This document shows positions 1 through 10,185 of a stretch of 64,000 nt of DNA, piece by piece. Position 1 is the stretch's first letter. Each line of letters opens with the position of its first letter. The DNA comes from Sphingobacteriia bacterium. Lineage in GTDB: Bacteria; Bacteroidota; Bacteroidia; Chitinophagales; Chitinophagaceae. The notes beneath the pieces are model-generated. The model did no database searches and was not told where the DNA came from. It saw nothing but the letters and a program-made list of their open reading frames with translations. The stretch is from positions 1 to 64,000 of the forward strand of contig RDZY01000009.1 in assembly GCA_004294135.1 (NCBI GenBank), given 5' to 3'. A program made the translations under genes and the position numbers.

Positions 1-40
1 TAATGTGACTTTTTCATAAGCAATCTTTCATTTTTAAGGT

Positions 41-385
41 ATGAATAATTGCCCGATTTTTCTAATTTACATCAGTCCGTTTTTTCGGGGGGAGGTCAAA
101 TGCCTGGTGGCTTTTGAATTGAAGAAAGGGAAATTTAAACCTGCGGATGCCGGGCAGCTCAATTTTTATTTGAATGTATTGGATGACAAAGTAAAATTGC
201 AACAGGAAAATTCCAGTATTGGTATTGTACTTTGCAAAGAAAAAAATAATACTGTCGTTGAATTTGCAATTAAGAGTTTTGATAAAGCTATGGGTGTAGC
301 TACTTATAAAACATCTAAACAAACACCGATGCAAATGAAAGGCATATTTCCTGATACGGATGAATTAGTGAAGCTACTGGAATAA
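41..385 (+). pseudogene. C-terminal fragment of a PDDEXK nuclease domain protein (DUF1016/YhcG family)
   Basis: Translation KCLVAFELKKGKFKPADAGQLNFYLNVLDDKVKLQQENSSIGIVLCKEKNN matches the DUF1016 C-terminal pattern; a stop codon lies just upstream in frame and the N-terminal domain is missing. Confidence 0.6.
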
Positions 386-393
386 ATTATTTT

Positions 394-3300
394 TTAGTTT
401 ACCCCTCTGTTCTCCTTTGTTATCGAGTATTTTAAATCTCTGTTATTAAAAGCAGGTAAAGTACCTTCCAAAATTTCTACAAGCTTATTGTTTATTTTGA
501 GATTTTCAATAGCACCAGCTGTAATATGCACTTTATTAGCATCAGCTTTATCTATGCGTACATTGATAACTTGCTCGGCATCGCAAACAACTGCAAGATT
601 TGGGTTATGAGTAACAATTATTATTTGCCGCCTGTTTTTTGCTTCCTTAATGAAAGGAACAAGAATTTTATAAACACTTTGATTATCCAAATTTTCTTCA
701 GGCTGGTCAATAACAAGAGGGATATCGTCTTGGTCTAATATTAAGTAGAAGATTAAAAGCAATGCACCTTTTTCCCCTGGGGATAATTCTGATACGTTTT
801 TATTATCCAGTTTAAGCCCATAGTGAGGAATGAGATAATCAATCCCAAAAAGATACTCATAGAAATCCTCATAAACATCTTTTCTTAATTGATTAATGAT
901 TTCTCTTGGTTCATCATTGAATGTTTCTCTCTGGTCAAATTCTAAAGAAGTAATTATGTTATTTAAGAATCCAACAACGGCCTCCTCTTCATTAAAATCA
1001 ACACCTTCAATTTGAGTGAGAAGTCTGCTAAAACTATCTTCTTTACCGTAATAACTTCCTTTTGCGCCCTGAGAAACGTAGTTAAAAAACCTATCCATGA
1101 ATCCCGACAACTTTAAGGAAACATCAACGGAAATAGGATAATTAGAAGTGAGGTTGCTGTATTGGCTTATAAATTTAGTTACCGGGTTATATAGTTCCTT
1201 GTAAACCTTTATAATATCACTTTTGGCTTTAAATAGTTCCCTTACTTTCTCAATTCGCAATTCTCTTGCTGATTCAATATCAGTTACAAGCGTTTCATCA
1301 ATATATTTTAATTGTTCTTCTAAGAAATTTATAGAACCATCGGCTTCTACATTTCCAGTTAATTCGATTTGCTTTGCCTGCCAAATTTTTATCGCTTCAA
1401 GATATTCCTGATAAAGTTTTGATGGTGCATCAAGCTTAGCTTGAAGTTCTTTTATATCCTTGTTTAATTGAGCTTTTTTGCTTGGTAAATTAGTGGTGTT
1501 ATTTGGGGCAAAAAGCAAATCAATTTCTGTTACTTGGTTGCCTATTGCATTTATTCTTTCTGATACTAAGCTGGATTCTATGGTAAGTTTAATAATATTG
1601 TCTACATCAAATCCATACTTCCGCAAATTTTCTCTATAATCTGTTTTCAGTTTTTCATATTGTTGCTGAAAATTCGCTGTAGATTGCTGAAACTTCTGAA
1701 GGTCTGTTAGTTCAATATTCAAATTAAGTTTTGCTTCAGTTTTTTCTTTTATTTCTTTAGTTATCTTTTCTAAATCGCTTTTTAACTGATTTATTTGAGC
1801 GAAATAATCTTGCTGCTGAGATTGTATTTCCAGACTTGTAGTTGGTTCTAAAACCTCTATCGGCTTTGATGAATTATGTGCTTCAAGTTCAGCTTGCTTA
1901 GCTTTTAAATTTTCTTCAATAGTCTTACTATATAATGGTGAACGATTTTTTTCCAACTCAATTAGTATGGAATTAGCTTCTGAAATATCTTTTTTTATAA
2001 AAGCTATTTTTTCGTTAACTATTTCAGTCTTATACTTAATTAAATCTTCTAAAGTTGGTTGATTTAATTTATCCGCAGCAGATACATGGGTAAATATTAC
2101 TTTCCGCAGTTCTTTTTCAAAATCCGTTTCACTGTCATTACATAGTTTTTCTAAAAAATTCTGAGGAATATATTTTACTTTTTCAAATGAAGAAGGGGTT
2201 ACTTTATCATTCAAGTTCATCGTATCGACATCCCCAGACGCCCAAACTAAGATTGCATTAAATGACTGTGCTCTATTAGGACTTGCCTTGCGAAATTTGC
2301 TTGAGGTTAAAAATGAAAAGTGGTCGCCATTTTTTGTATTACCAAGCAATCCAATAATATCTGCTATCGCACTTTTGCCGTTACCCTTATTTCCTATAAT
2401 TGCTACTAATTCATGGTTAAGTGTTATTTCAGTTGTATTAAACCATTCTTCCTGCAATTTATACTCAGCTATCCTATCAACTTTTAGTGAATCAATGTAT
2501 TTAGTTTTGTTCGCATTTACCCTGGAAATAATTTCTGGCATATCTCCAACAAAAACCCGGTCAGGCTCGTTGACAATTTGCTTTAATCCGTCAAAAGTAC
2601 GGTCTGCTTTTATCCATGTAAAACAATTCCCTATTCTATCTTTATCAGTACTTTCAGAATTATAATGAGCGTCACTACAGTCAAGTAATAAATCATTCAC
2701 TTTCTGTTCAGAGAGTTTACCCTTTGCATTATTGAAATCAGTAACACTCTCTGATGCTGTAAAAACAAGATGAGCTTTATTGATAACATCCTTTTTCTCT
2801 GCTATGCTACCATCAGACCAAGGCAAAGCATCCCACTCAGTTTTGCCGATTGCAAAGAGGAATTTTCCTTTAAAATAAGTTGAATCCTTAAGTCTGTCAA
2901 TTACACTTTTTTCATCAAGATTCAAATTATTAAACCCTTCTTCTAAATCAGACCCGAAGTGAATTAGCTGTTCAGCAGGAACAGATGCTTTTATCTTATT
3001 GCCCAAATCAACAAGGCTATCTGGAGTAACAGCGCCATTCCACATTGACTTATCTACTCCTGGTGTTAAATAATATTCACCTGTTAGTGTATTCAGAAAT
3101 TGGTTTTGTATTAAGTCAGGAGTTACTTCATCTGAAAATATAACATGAAAATTTATCCTTTTAAATTGTTTATGGCCGGCAAATTTCTTTAGCCTGAATT
3201 CAATAACCGGAAGTATTAAGTCCAAATTTTGTAGTCTGCCATTCTTTTTATACTCTTTTACCTTTCGGTATCCATCCAAAAATAGATAGTCGTTGATACC

Positions 3301-3462
3301 GATTACTTTAAATTCGGCAGGAAGGCTTTCCAAATCTGAGATATACTTTTCCCAAATATCTTTTTCCTCAGTAGCCTTAAAGTGTTGAACAAGCGATGCT
3401 GGTGTATGAACATGTAAATCCCATTTCGACCATTCTGCTCCTCTCTGATTTATAAATCCCAT
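394..3462 (-). CDS. TrlF family AAA-like ATPase: N-terminal PHP-type domain plus SMC/ABC-like ATPase
   Basis: PHP motif WDLHVHTPAS and DCSDAH; Walker A IGNKGNGKSAIADIIG; ABC signature ELSPGEKGALLL; Walker B IPLVIDQPEENLDN; central coiled coil. Confidence 0.8.
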   Translation of the reverse strand: MGFINQRGAEWSKWDLHVHTPASLVQHFKATEEKDIWEKYISDLESLPAEFKVIGINDYLFLDGYRKVKEYKKNGRLQNLDLILPVIEFRLKKFAGHKQFKRINFHVIFSDEVTPDLIQNQFLNTLTGEYYLTPGVDKSMWNGAVTPDSLVDLGNKIKASVPAEQLIHFGSDLEEGFNNLNLDEKSVIDRLKDSTYFKGKFLFAIGKTEWDALPWSDGSIAEKKDVINKAHLVFTASESVTDFNNAKGKLSEQKVNDLLLDCSDAHYNSESTDKDRIGNCFTWIKADRTFDGLKQIVNEPDRVFVGDMPEIISRVNANKTKYIDSLKVDRIAEYKLQEEWFNTTEITLNHELVAIIGNKGNGKSAIADIIGLLGNTKNGDHFSFLTSSKFRKASPNRAQSFNAILVWASGDVDTMNLNDKVTPSSFEKVKYIPQNFLEKLCNDSETDFEKELRKVIFTHVSAADKLNQPTLEDLIKYKTEIVNEKIAFIKKDISEANSILIELEKNRSPLYSKTIEENLKAKQAELEAHNSSKPIEVLEPTTSLEIQSQQQDYFAQINQLKSDLEKITKEIKEKTEAKLNLNIELTDLQKFQQSTANFQQQYEKLKTDYRENLRKYGFDVDNIIKLTIESSLVSERINAIGNQVTEIDLLFAPNNTTNLPSKKAQLNKDIKELQAKLDAPSKLYQEYLEAIKIWQAKQIELTGNVEADGSINFLEEQLKYIDETLVTDIESARELRIEKVRELFKAKSDIIKVYKELYNPVTKFISQYSNLTSNYPISVDVSLKLSGFMDRFFNYVSQGAKGSYYGKEDSFSRLLTQIEGVDFNEEEAVVGFLNNIITSLEFDQRETFNDEPREIINQLRKDVYEDFYEYLFGIDYLIPHYGLKLDNKNVSELSPGEKGALLLIFYLILDQDDIPLVIDQPEENLDNQSVYKILVPFIKEAKNRRQIIIVTHNPNLAVVCDAEQVINVRIDKADANKVHITAGAIENLKINNKLVEILEGTLPAFNNRDLKYSITKENRGVN

Positions 3463-3546
3463 AGTAGTAGGTTTAGTGATACAAATCTAACTTTAAATAA
3501 ACGATGTTTTTAAGCCAAATACTTATAAAGCCTAATTGGATAATTA

Positions 3547-4686
3547 CTAAAACATATCTTGCAACTGCTCCATCACATACCTATTCGTAATTCTTTCCTG
3601 CTCAAACCTCTTATTATTCTCCTGTAAAAATTGATATAGCTTCCGTTCTTGTTGAGTAAGAAAATTAAGTTGCAGCTTTCTGTAAATTGAAGTAACACTG
3701 TATTGAATGAATTGATGATAGGTGCTTTCGTCCATTAAGAAACTTTTAGCATTGGGGTAGTACTGACGGATAATATTCAGCATCTCGAAACCCGCCGCAT
3801 CAAGGTCGAACCAACAATAGAGATTTGTTTTTTCCAACCAAGGGATATGTTTGCTTACACGGCTCTTAAACCCCTCGCCAAAAATGGCTACTGAATTTTT
3901 TACTTTTGGAAAGGTGAGAAAACAGGTTTTGTTTTCAATAATAAAAACTTTATCTGGCACCCAGTTAAGCCAGGCGGCATCGTCAAGTGTTAATGAAAGC
4001 TCGTTGTACCCAAGTACAGGTTTTAATGCATCATCTAGTATACGTATTTGGGTATATACGTTGGCCTTCTTTAAAAAGTATCTTGATGAAAAATCAGTTT
4101 CGGCTACGTTTTTCCATTCAGTTGGTAATAACACATCAAGCAGCTTGCGGAATATAGCTGCATTGTCTTCTACAAATTTTGTGTGAATTTCAACAGGCAA
4201 CTCCCGAAGGTAAAAATTATGCGGCGGTTTGTTTTCTGTAAAGTAGTTACATACTTTAATTATATCAGGCCAATCGCTTGCATACGCCAGTAATAATCCA
4301 GGATTTTCATTTGCCCACGACTGAAGTATAGCGAACGGTTTAACTATTATTTGCTTTGCTGTATTAATTTTTTCAAACTCATTTTCTTTTTTTATGAAGG
4401 CAAAAAAATCAGGAGCGGTTTCAAAAAATATTTTTACAGGAACTCTTTGTTTGCTCCCGTTAATTATTTTTTCTTTCCAGTCAACTGTATACCCCCTTCC
4501 TTTACTTGCTTTCGAGTTTTGATAAAGCGGAACTAAATCTGTTTTAAAATCACTGAAATTTGAACCAGATATTTTTTTGTTGGCGGGAATTATTAAAGGG
4601 AAAACTTCTTCTCCCTTTAATATTCTGGAAACTGTTTTAAAGAACAGCTTGTCTGATTTTTCTAAAAGTTCTTTTGGTGTAATCAT
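3547..4686 (-). CDS. jetD: Wadjet anti-plasmid system protein JetD (DUF3322/DUF2220, TOPRIM-like nuclease)
   Basis: TOPRIM-like FIIENKTCFLTFP and CWFDLDAAGFEML (DxD) motifs; 379 aa; start overlaps the jetC stop by 4 nt. Confidence 0.87.
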   Translation of the reverse strand: MITPKELLEKSDKLFFKTVSRILKGEEVFPLIIPANKKISGSNFSDFKTDLVPLYQNSKASKGRGYTVDWKEKIINGSKQRVPVKIFFETAPDFFAFIKKENEFEKINTAKQIIVKPFAILQSWANENPGLLLAYASDWPDIIKVCNYFTENKPPHNFYLRELPVEIHTKFVEDNAAIFRKLLDVLLPTEWKNVAETDFSSRYFLKKANVYTQIRILDDALKPVLGYNELSLTLDDAAWLNWVPDKVFIIENKTCFLTFPKVKNSVAIFGEGFKSRVSKHIPWLEKTNLYCWFDLDAAGFEMLNIIRQYYPNAKSFLMDESTYHQFIQYSVTSIYRKLQLNFLTQQERKLYQFLQENNKRFEQERITNRYVMEQLQDMF

Positions 4687-7600
4687 TCTGCATTTTCGGC
4701 TAATTGTTTAAACTCCTCTTTCCGTTCATAATATTCATCCATAGTAAGATTGTAAACAGCTGAACTCTTTTTATTTTTTATTTCCACAAAATGAACTGCA
4801 TTGATATAAGGCTCCGCAATATTTATTTTATCAAGTGGTGTTACCACCAATATCTGCAGGTTTAACTGTGCACAAAACTCCATCAGGAACTGACTTTTTT
4901 CAGGGTCTAATTTGCTGAACGCTTCGTCCACGGTAATAAAGCGGAGGCTCTTGTGCTGTTTGCCTTGCTGAAAAATACCAAATTGATGAGCAATGGCTGC
5001 ACCTAAAATAGCATAGGTAAATTGTGCCTTTTGACCTCCTGAATAACTGGCTGTATTATCGTGGTATTGACCAGCCCTGTTCTCAACAACTGAATATTCT
5101 CTGGCACTAAACATAAGCCAGTTTCTTACATCTGTTACCTTTTTCCGCCGTAGTTCTTCTTTTTGTAAACCAGTAATCAGTTCCTTTATTTTTTCAAATA
5201 CCTCGTTGCGGTATGTCTCATTATTTTGTGTAGCAAATTCTAAAGCATTCGGTATTGACTTGCCTAATTGCTCTTTAAAAATATTTATTTCATTTTCTCC
5301 TCTCAAACTTCTGCATTCTAATTGCAAGTAAGTATCGGGGTTTTTATTAAATGTTATTTTCTTCAATGGTACGTTCAACTCATCAATCATATCCTTTATT
5401 TTTTCTTCCTCATTATACAGCCATGTTCTGTAGCTTGTGAGTGCATCCAGCATACTTTTATCCATATACTCCCTAAATCGCTTTTTATGTTCTACAAGCC
5501 TTTGTGTCTGTATGCTTTTATATAAATCTTCAAGGTCTTCTAATGAAGTGAGGTCTGCTTTTATATTTATTACATCACCACTCCAGTTTGCAAATTCATT
5601 TGTTATTTTTTCGCCTGGGCTTACAAATTTTCCAATTAATTCAGTTGTATCTAATTCAATTTTTGAAACAGCGTTACCAGCGGCTCTACTTTTACTTTTA
5701 TGCTTTAAAGCTACCTGTGTGGCAAACTGTTCTAATTGGTCAAGGCTATTTATTTTATCACTATTTATGCTTTCATCTTTTAAAAAATCTTCAATGATTG
5801 TTATTCCATTTTCAGTTAACTCTTCAAATTTTATTTTTAATTTTTTAAAATTACTTTGGGTAAAATCATTATCAAGCTTAGTTAATAGTCTTATCACTTC
5901 ATCTCTTTTCTTTCCAGAAACCTCTAACTCCTTTTCAGTTCGTTCAATCTGGTCAAGTATGGTTTGATAAGCATTAGAAGATTTTTTTAATTCGTTCACC
6001 TGGTTGGTAAATAAATTAATTTTTTCAGTATGCCTTTTCCAGTTGATTTCATCAAAATGCTTTACAAGGTCAAGTTGGTTGATAGTTTGTATTTTATTTA
6101 TAAGGTTGGTAAGTAATGGTGTTATCTTTTGCATTTCACTTGTAATCTTACCGTATTCTTTTTCTTCGTTAAGTTTCTCCTGCTGCAAATATTGTATAGT
6201 AGCCCTGTTATCCCAACCTAACTGGTATTTAGTTTTTTTCCAAACACCTGGGCGGTCATCCTTTTCATGCCGGTTTACATTTCTAATAAGTCCGTTTGAT
6301 GTAATCGCTTTATGTGAACCATAGAACACTTCTAAATCATCGGTGCAATGATAATTAAACCGGTCTAATAGATAATTTTCAAGCCATTTGCTATGGTCGG
6401 ATTCTTTTATTTCTAATTTGTTTACCAACGCATCGTCCTCTGTTGGCCACCGCATAATATTAGTAGGTGGCCTCCTGTCAATTTTATGATAAACAATTTT
6501 AGTCCTCATATCATTAGCATGAATAAACTGGTTTACCTGCCTGCTATATTTTTCTGGCACTAAAAGTTGCATTGAAAAGCTATGAAGTAATCTTTCAATG
6601 CAATCTTCCCACTTTTTTTCGGCAGGTTTTATTTTTAAAAGTTCACCGGCAAAAGGAATTTCATCTTCACTTACTTCAAGGATGTCAACTAATCTTTTTC
6701 TTGCTGTAACCAGGTCGTCAGGCAGCCTGTTATTTCTGCTAAGTAATGATGTTATTTGTTCCTGAAGCCGTTTTACATTGTGTTCAATACTTTCGCTTTC
6801 TATCTTGTACCGCACTTTTTTTTCAGTAAGGCTGTCTGCTTCTTGTTGCAATGATTTACCCAAGCTTTGTATCTTATTTTTATTTTCAGTAAAGGCAGCT
6901 TCATCAATGTCAGTATTCAAATTAAGGGTAGCAGCAAGTTTTGTATAGTTGGTGTACTGTTGATTTTTTGCATTTCTTTTCTCAGTCTCTGCTTCAATAT
7001 CTTTCTTAAGTATTGATATCTGGCTATCTATATTCATGGCTGCCCGTTGTGCAACCAATTGGTCTTTGGCTGTCTCTAAACTTTCAACTTCTGCCCTTAT
7101 AAGTTTTTCTTCTTGTTTTACAGCTTCCGTTTGTTTTTCAATTTTTTGAATATGGCTATCCAATAACTCGTACTCAATCTTACCAAGATAAAAAGGCATT
7201 TGTTCTTCAATAAAATCAAGAGTAGATTTCTTTTGCTTTACTGAAATAAGTTCTCCTTTATTTTTAATAATTGGTTCAAGTAATTCAAGCTGCTTTTCAT
7301 CTTTTCGTATTGCTTTGTGGCTTATCAATAAATCGCTGTAATGATTAAACAGGCTTTTAAATTGTTCTTCCCCATCAGCTTCTTCCAGCATTTCCTGTCG
7401 GATAAAATTTGTTAAGTCTCCTAATACCTTAATGCCTACCGTTTGGTTGAATAAGGATAACGCTTTATCTTTTAGGCCAAATAAATCGCTAAACCTTGCA
7501 GCATAATCCTTAAAGCTGTCATAAATTTCTGTTCGCTGAAATTGTTTTACTAATTTTCTTTTCCAATCTCCTTTTATATCAAAATTACCTTTACCAAAAT

Positions 7601-8081
7601 GTTCTGTAATATTTAATTGATACGGCGAAACAATAAATACTTTTTTTAAACTTCCATTACTATACCACCGCACCTGTATCAATGTGATGGTGTGCAATGT
7701 GCCTGTATTTTGGAAACAAGCCAGCAAAACAGAATAAGGATTATCTGCTTTATTTCTTAGCTGTTCAGTATTAGACCTTCCTTCGGCTTCTGAAAATGTT
7801 TTACCATAATAACCCCAGAAGTAAGAGTTTTCATCTCTTTCCTTTTTTATTTCTGCACCAGAAGACTGGTTATAAAATCTTTTATGGCTTGGTACAATTA
7901 AAGTGAGCAGAGCATCAATTAGAGTAGTTTTACCACTCCCATTTGCACCTGTGAGCAATGAAGTACGACCATCAGGCTTCACTTGAAATACTTTTCCATT
8001 AAAAGTACCCCAATTATAGATTTCCAGATTCCGAAGCCGAAATCCGCCTTCAGCGTTATTATTGTTGAACAGTGTTGACAT
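4683..8081 (-). CDS. jetC: Wadjet protein JetC, SMC/MukB-like ATPase
   Basis: N-terminal NLEIYNWGTFNGKVF and LLTGANGSGKTTLIDALLTL Walker A; long coiled coil; signature SYSGGQKAQFTYAILGAAIA; Walker B LRFITVDEAFSKLDPEKSQ. Confidence 0.9.
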   Translation of the reverse strand: MSTLFNNNNAEGGFRLRNLEIYNWGTFNGKVFQVKPDGRTSLLTGANGSGKTTLIDALLTLIVPSHKRFYNQSSGAEIKKERDENSYFWGYYGKTFSEAEGRSNTEQLRNKADNPYSVLLACFQNTGTLHTITLIQVRWYSNGSLKKVFIVSPYQLNITEHFGKGNFDIKGDWKRKLVKQFQRTEIYDSFKDYAARFSDLFGLKDKALSLFNQTVGIKVLGDLTNFIRQEMLEEADGEEQFKSLFNHYSDLLISHKAIRKDEKQLELLEPIIKNKGELISVKQKKSTLDFIEEQMPFYLGKIEYELLDSHIQKIEKQTEAVKQEEKLIRAEVESLETAKDQLVAQRAAMNIDSQISILKKDIEAETEKRNAKNQQYTNYTKLAATLNLNTDIDEAAFTENKNKIQSLGKSLQQEADSLTEKKVRYKIESESIEHNVKRLQEQITSLLSRNNRLPDDLVTARKRLVDILEVSEDEIPFAGELLKIKPAEKKWEDCIERLLHSFSMQLLVPEKYSRQVNQFIHANDMRTKIVYHKIDRRPPTNIMRWPTEDDALVNKLEIKESDHSKWLENYLLDRFNYHCTDDLEVFYGSHKAITSNGLIRNVNRHEKDDRPGVWKKTKYQLGWDNRATIQYLQQEKLNEEKEYGKITSEMQKITPLLTNLINKIQTINQLDLVKHFDEINWKRHTEKINLFTNQVNELKKSSNAYQTILDQIERTEKELEVSGKKRDEVIRLLTKLDNDFTQSNFKKLKIKFEELTENGITIIEDFLKDESINSDKINSLDQLEQFATQVALKHKSKSRAAGNAVSKIELDTTELIGKFVSPGEKITNEFANWSGDVINIKADLTSLEDLEDLYKSIQTQRLVEHKKRFREYMDKSMLDALTSYRTWLYNEEEKIKDMIDELNVPLKKITFNKNPDTYLQLECRSLRGENEINIFKEQLGKSIPNALEFATQNNETYRNEVFEKIKELITGLQKEELRRKKVTDVRNWLMFSAREYSVVENRAGQYHDNTASYSGGQKAQFTYAILGAAIAHQFGIFQQGKQHKSLRFITVDEAFSKLDPEKSQFLMEFCAQLNLQILVVTPLDKINIAEPYINAVHFVEIKNKKSSAVYNLTMDEYYERKEEFKQLAENAE

Positions 8082-8652
8082 GTGCAGCTAACTTATTTTT
8101 AATTTCCTCCAGTCTTTCGTTACTGATGAGGGCTTTGATTATTCTTTTTACCTCGTATTGGTTGTTATCCTTATTGGCGGTATCCTCCCTGTTTAATTTT
8201 AATATACCTATGTTTATTAAATTGTTTATAGGTTTAGAAAGTTCTTTCCAAAGTTTACTTTTATTCGTTTGCTCTTTATAAAATAATTCTATCCGTTCCT
8301 TAATATCTTTTTGTGTAAGATAGAGTTTGTTGCCTTCGCTTTTAACATCATGTTCTTCCAGTACTTCTCTTAGTATTACACTGAGAAGGGTCGCTTCATA
8401 ACTAATAGCTTGTTTCTTCATTAGCCTTGGTAACGGGCTATCATCATTCTCTTCCGCTTTAGGTTGCTTAATCCAGGCAAAGCCATCAGCTTCAGCTATT
8501 TCAAGTTTTATCCCAATTTTCGCAAAGTATTCCTCTATGGGAGATTGCCAGGCTAAGAGGTCACGCCACACAGTATCATCAACATATACCGGACCTTGCA
8601 GCAACCTGATAATAACATTAGCGTAAATAGCTTTACTGATTTTGTTTTCCAT
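8059..8652 (-). CDS. jetB: Wadjet protein JetB (DUF4194, MukE-like)
   Basis: 197 aa with the size, position and sequence character of DUF4194; overlaps both jetA and jetC. Confidence 0.85.
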   Translation of the reverse strand: MENKISKAIYANVIIRLLQGPVYVDDTVWRDLLAWQSPIEEYFAKIGIKLEIAEADGFAWIKQPKAEENDDSPLPRLMKKQAISYEATLLSVILREVLEEHDVKSEGNKLYLTQKDIKERIELFYKEQTNKSKLWKELSKPINNLINIGILKLNREDTANKDNNQYEVKRIIKALISNERLEEIKNKLAAHVNTVQQ

Positions 8653-10123
8653 TTAACTTTTGAATGTTAGGGTTAATATAGATTATCAACGGCATGTTCA
8701 CTTTTCGTTGCCCTATCCAGATAGGGTCATTTGCTCCTTCTATGATATTATGATTACCAGAAGTAGCGATTGAGAAATATCCAATCACTTCACTAAGTCC
8801 ATTTTGTAACCCATATTTATCAACAATTTCTTTCAGTGTAACCTGATCTTTGTTTTCAAGCATCGCATCAATTCGCTGCTGCAGTTTCTTTTTATCAATT
8901 GTAAACTGGTCAAAAAGACTTCTAAAATCAGCTTCTGAGGATACCTGTCCACCTATGCCATCCGGGAATAAAACTTCTTTAAGTTCATCCTTTTCTTCAC
9001 TCAGCTCCCACCTGTCAAAAAGACTAATATTGGCTTCATCTTCTATCAATAAAAATTCATCATCCTTTATCCTTGTTTCAGTAAGGGTGTATGCCATCTG
9101 CCGGATATCACCAATTAGTTCCATTGCTCTCCGTCTTTCCAGTAAATTCTTTTCTGATAATACCCGGCTTATTTTTTCACTCAACTTTTTATTGGAGTCA
9201 ATTACTTTTCTGCCAGAAGCATGGAGATACCGTTTAAGATTTTTGAGAAAGCGGTCGTTGTTATAATCAATATTTCTTTCCGCTAAAAGCTGGTAAAGTT
9301 TTTCAGTGAGCAAAACAAATTCTTGCTGTCTTCTATCATCGGTTAAGAACTCCCAAAATGCTTTAAAGCTTTTTCCTTGTGGCTTCTGCTCTATATCATC
9401 TAACGCATCAAAAGTGTGAACCAGTAAAGAACCTTTTACCACATCCTTTTCTGTATATTTTCTTTGTATCTCTTTTCTTATTTGCTCAAAATTCTGCTGC
9501 ACTTCACTAAAATCTGCCAATAACTCTCTTGCCATTTTGTTTAATTCATAAAACTGTTCTTTTATTTCTGTTTCATCAAACACTAACGGCTTCTTTCCCA
9601 ATTTCAAAAGATTTATTTCATCTTCAATTTCCCATTTCTTCCTTTCCAATTCACTTATTCTTGCTTCAGCATTCTCATTAGTCTCCTCAATCATTTTTTG
9701 CAGTTTAAAATAGATGTCTTTAAACCTGCTGTTTGTTCCTATATGTTCCCTTTGCTGCAAATCATTGAGCCATTTAAATGCTTTAATAGTATCTGGCGTT
9801 AATTCATGTAAATCTTCACCTTCATCATTAGGATATTTGCGAAGGAAGCCGGCATTACTCCATTTGTCAATGTATTGTGAAGCTTTTATAGAAAAATCAT
9901 CGAATAAAGAACCTGCTTCCAGTTCTTCATCCTTTTCTTCATAGTTAAGTTCCTCCATATACCCCTCAAGTCTGCTTCTTAATTCTCCATTGAGTATAGT
10001 GGTAACTGCCGCATCAACAAAATATTTTTGCAAAAACGAAATGATAAACGGAGCATTTTTAGCCCGAAGTAATAATAAGGGTTTGGCAGTTTTGAACTGA
10101 AATAGGAGTTCTTCAAAAGTCAT
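8633..10123 (-). CDS. jetA: Wadjet protein JetA (DUF3375, MukF-like)
   Basis: 496 aa; FLQKYFVDA..., FKAFWEFLTDDRRQQEF, DLERR/ERRRAMELIGDIRQMA pattern of DUF3375; first of four overlapping jet genes. Confidence 0.87.
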   Translation of the reverse strand: MTFEELLFQFKTAKPLLLLRAKNAPFIISFLQKYFVDAAVTTILNGELRSRLEGYMEELNYEEKDEELEAGSLFDDFSIKASQYIDKWSNAGFLRKYPNDEGEDLHELTPDTIKAFKWLNDLQQREHIGTNSRFKDIYFKLQKMIEETNENAEARISELERKKWEIEDEINLLKLGKKPLVFDETEIKEQFYELNKMARELLADFSEVQQNFEQIRKEIQRKYTEKDVVKGSLLVHTFDALDDIEQKPQGKSFKAFWEFLTDDRRQQEFVLLTEKLYQLLAERNIDYNNDRFLKNLKRYLHASGRKVIDSNKKLSEKISRVLSEKNLLERRRAMELIGDIRQMAYTLTETRIKDDEFLLIEDEANISLFDRWELSEEKDELKEVLFPDGIGGQVSSEADFRSLFDQFTIDKKKLQQRIDAMLENKDQVTLKEIVDKYGLQNGLSEVIGYFSIATSGNHNIIEGANDPIWIGQRKVNMPLIIYINPNIQKLNGKQNQ

Positions 10124-10185
10124 ATCACAAAATAATGCTTTTAGCCGAAAGGGCGACTAACTTATATGTGATTTCTAAGCCCAAA

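Noticed and set aside
2288-2665. ORF 2288-2665 (+, 125 aa) and many other ORFs antisense to long genes (e.g. in jetC, sprA, dnaA)
   Set aside because: Mirror ORFs opposite well-supported coding sequences; low-complexity Ser/Leu/Phe-rich composition typical of antisense frames.
10124-10172. Inverted repeat ATCACA...TGTGAT in the gap between the HEPN gene and jetA
   Set aside because: Six-bp arms 37 nt apart in AT-rich DNA are easily expected by chance; not enough for an operator call.
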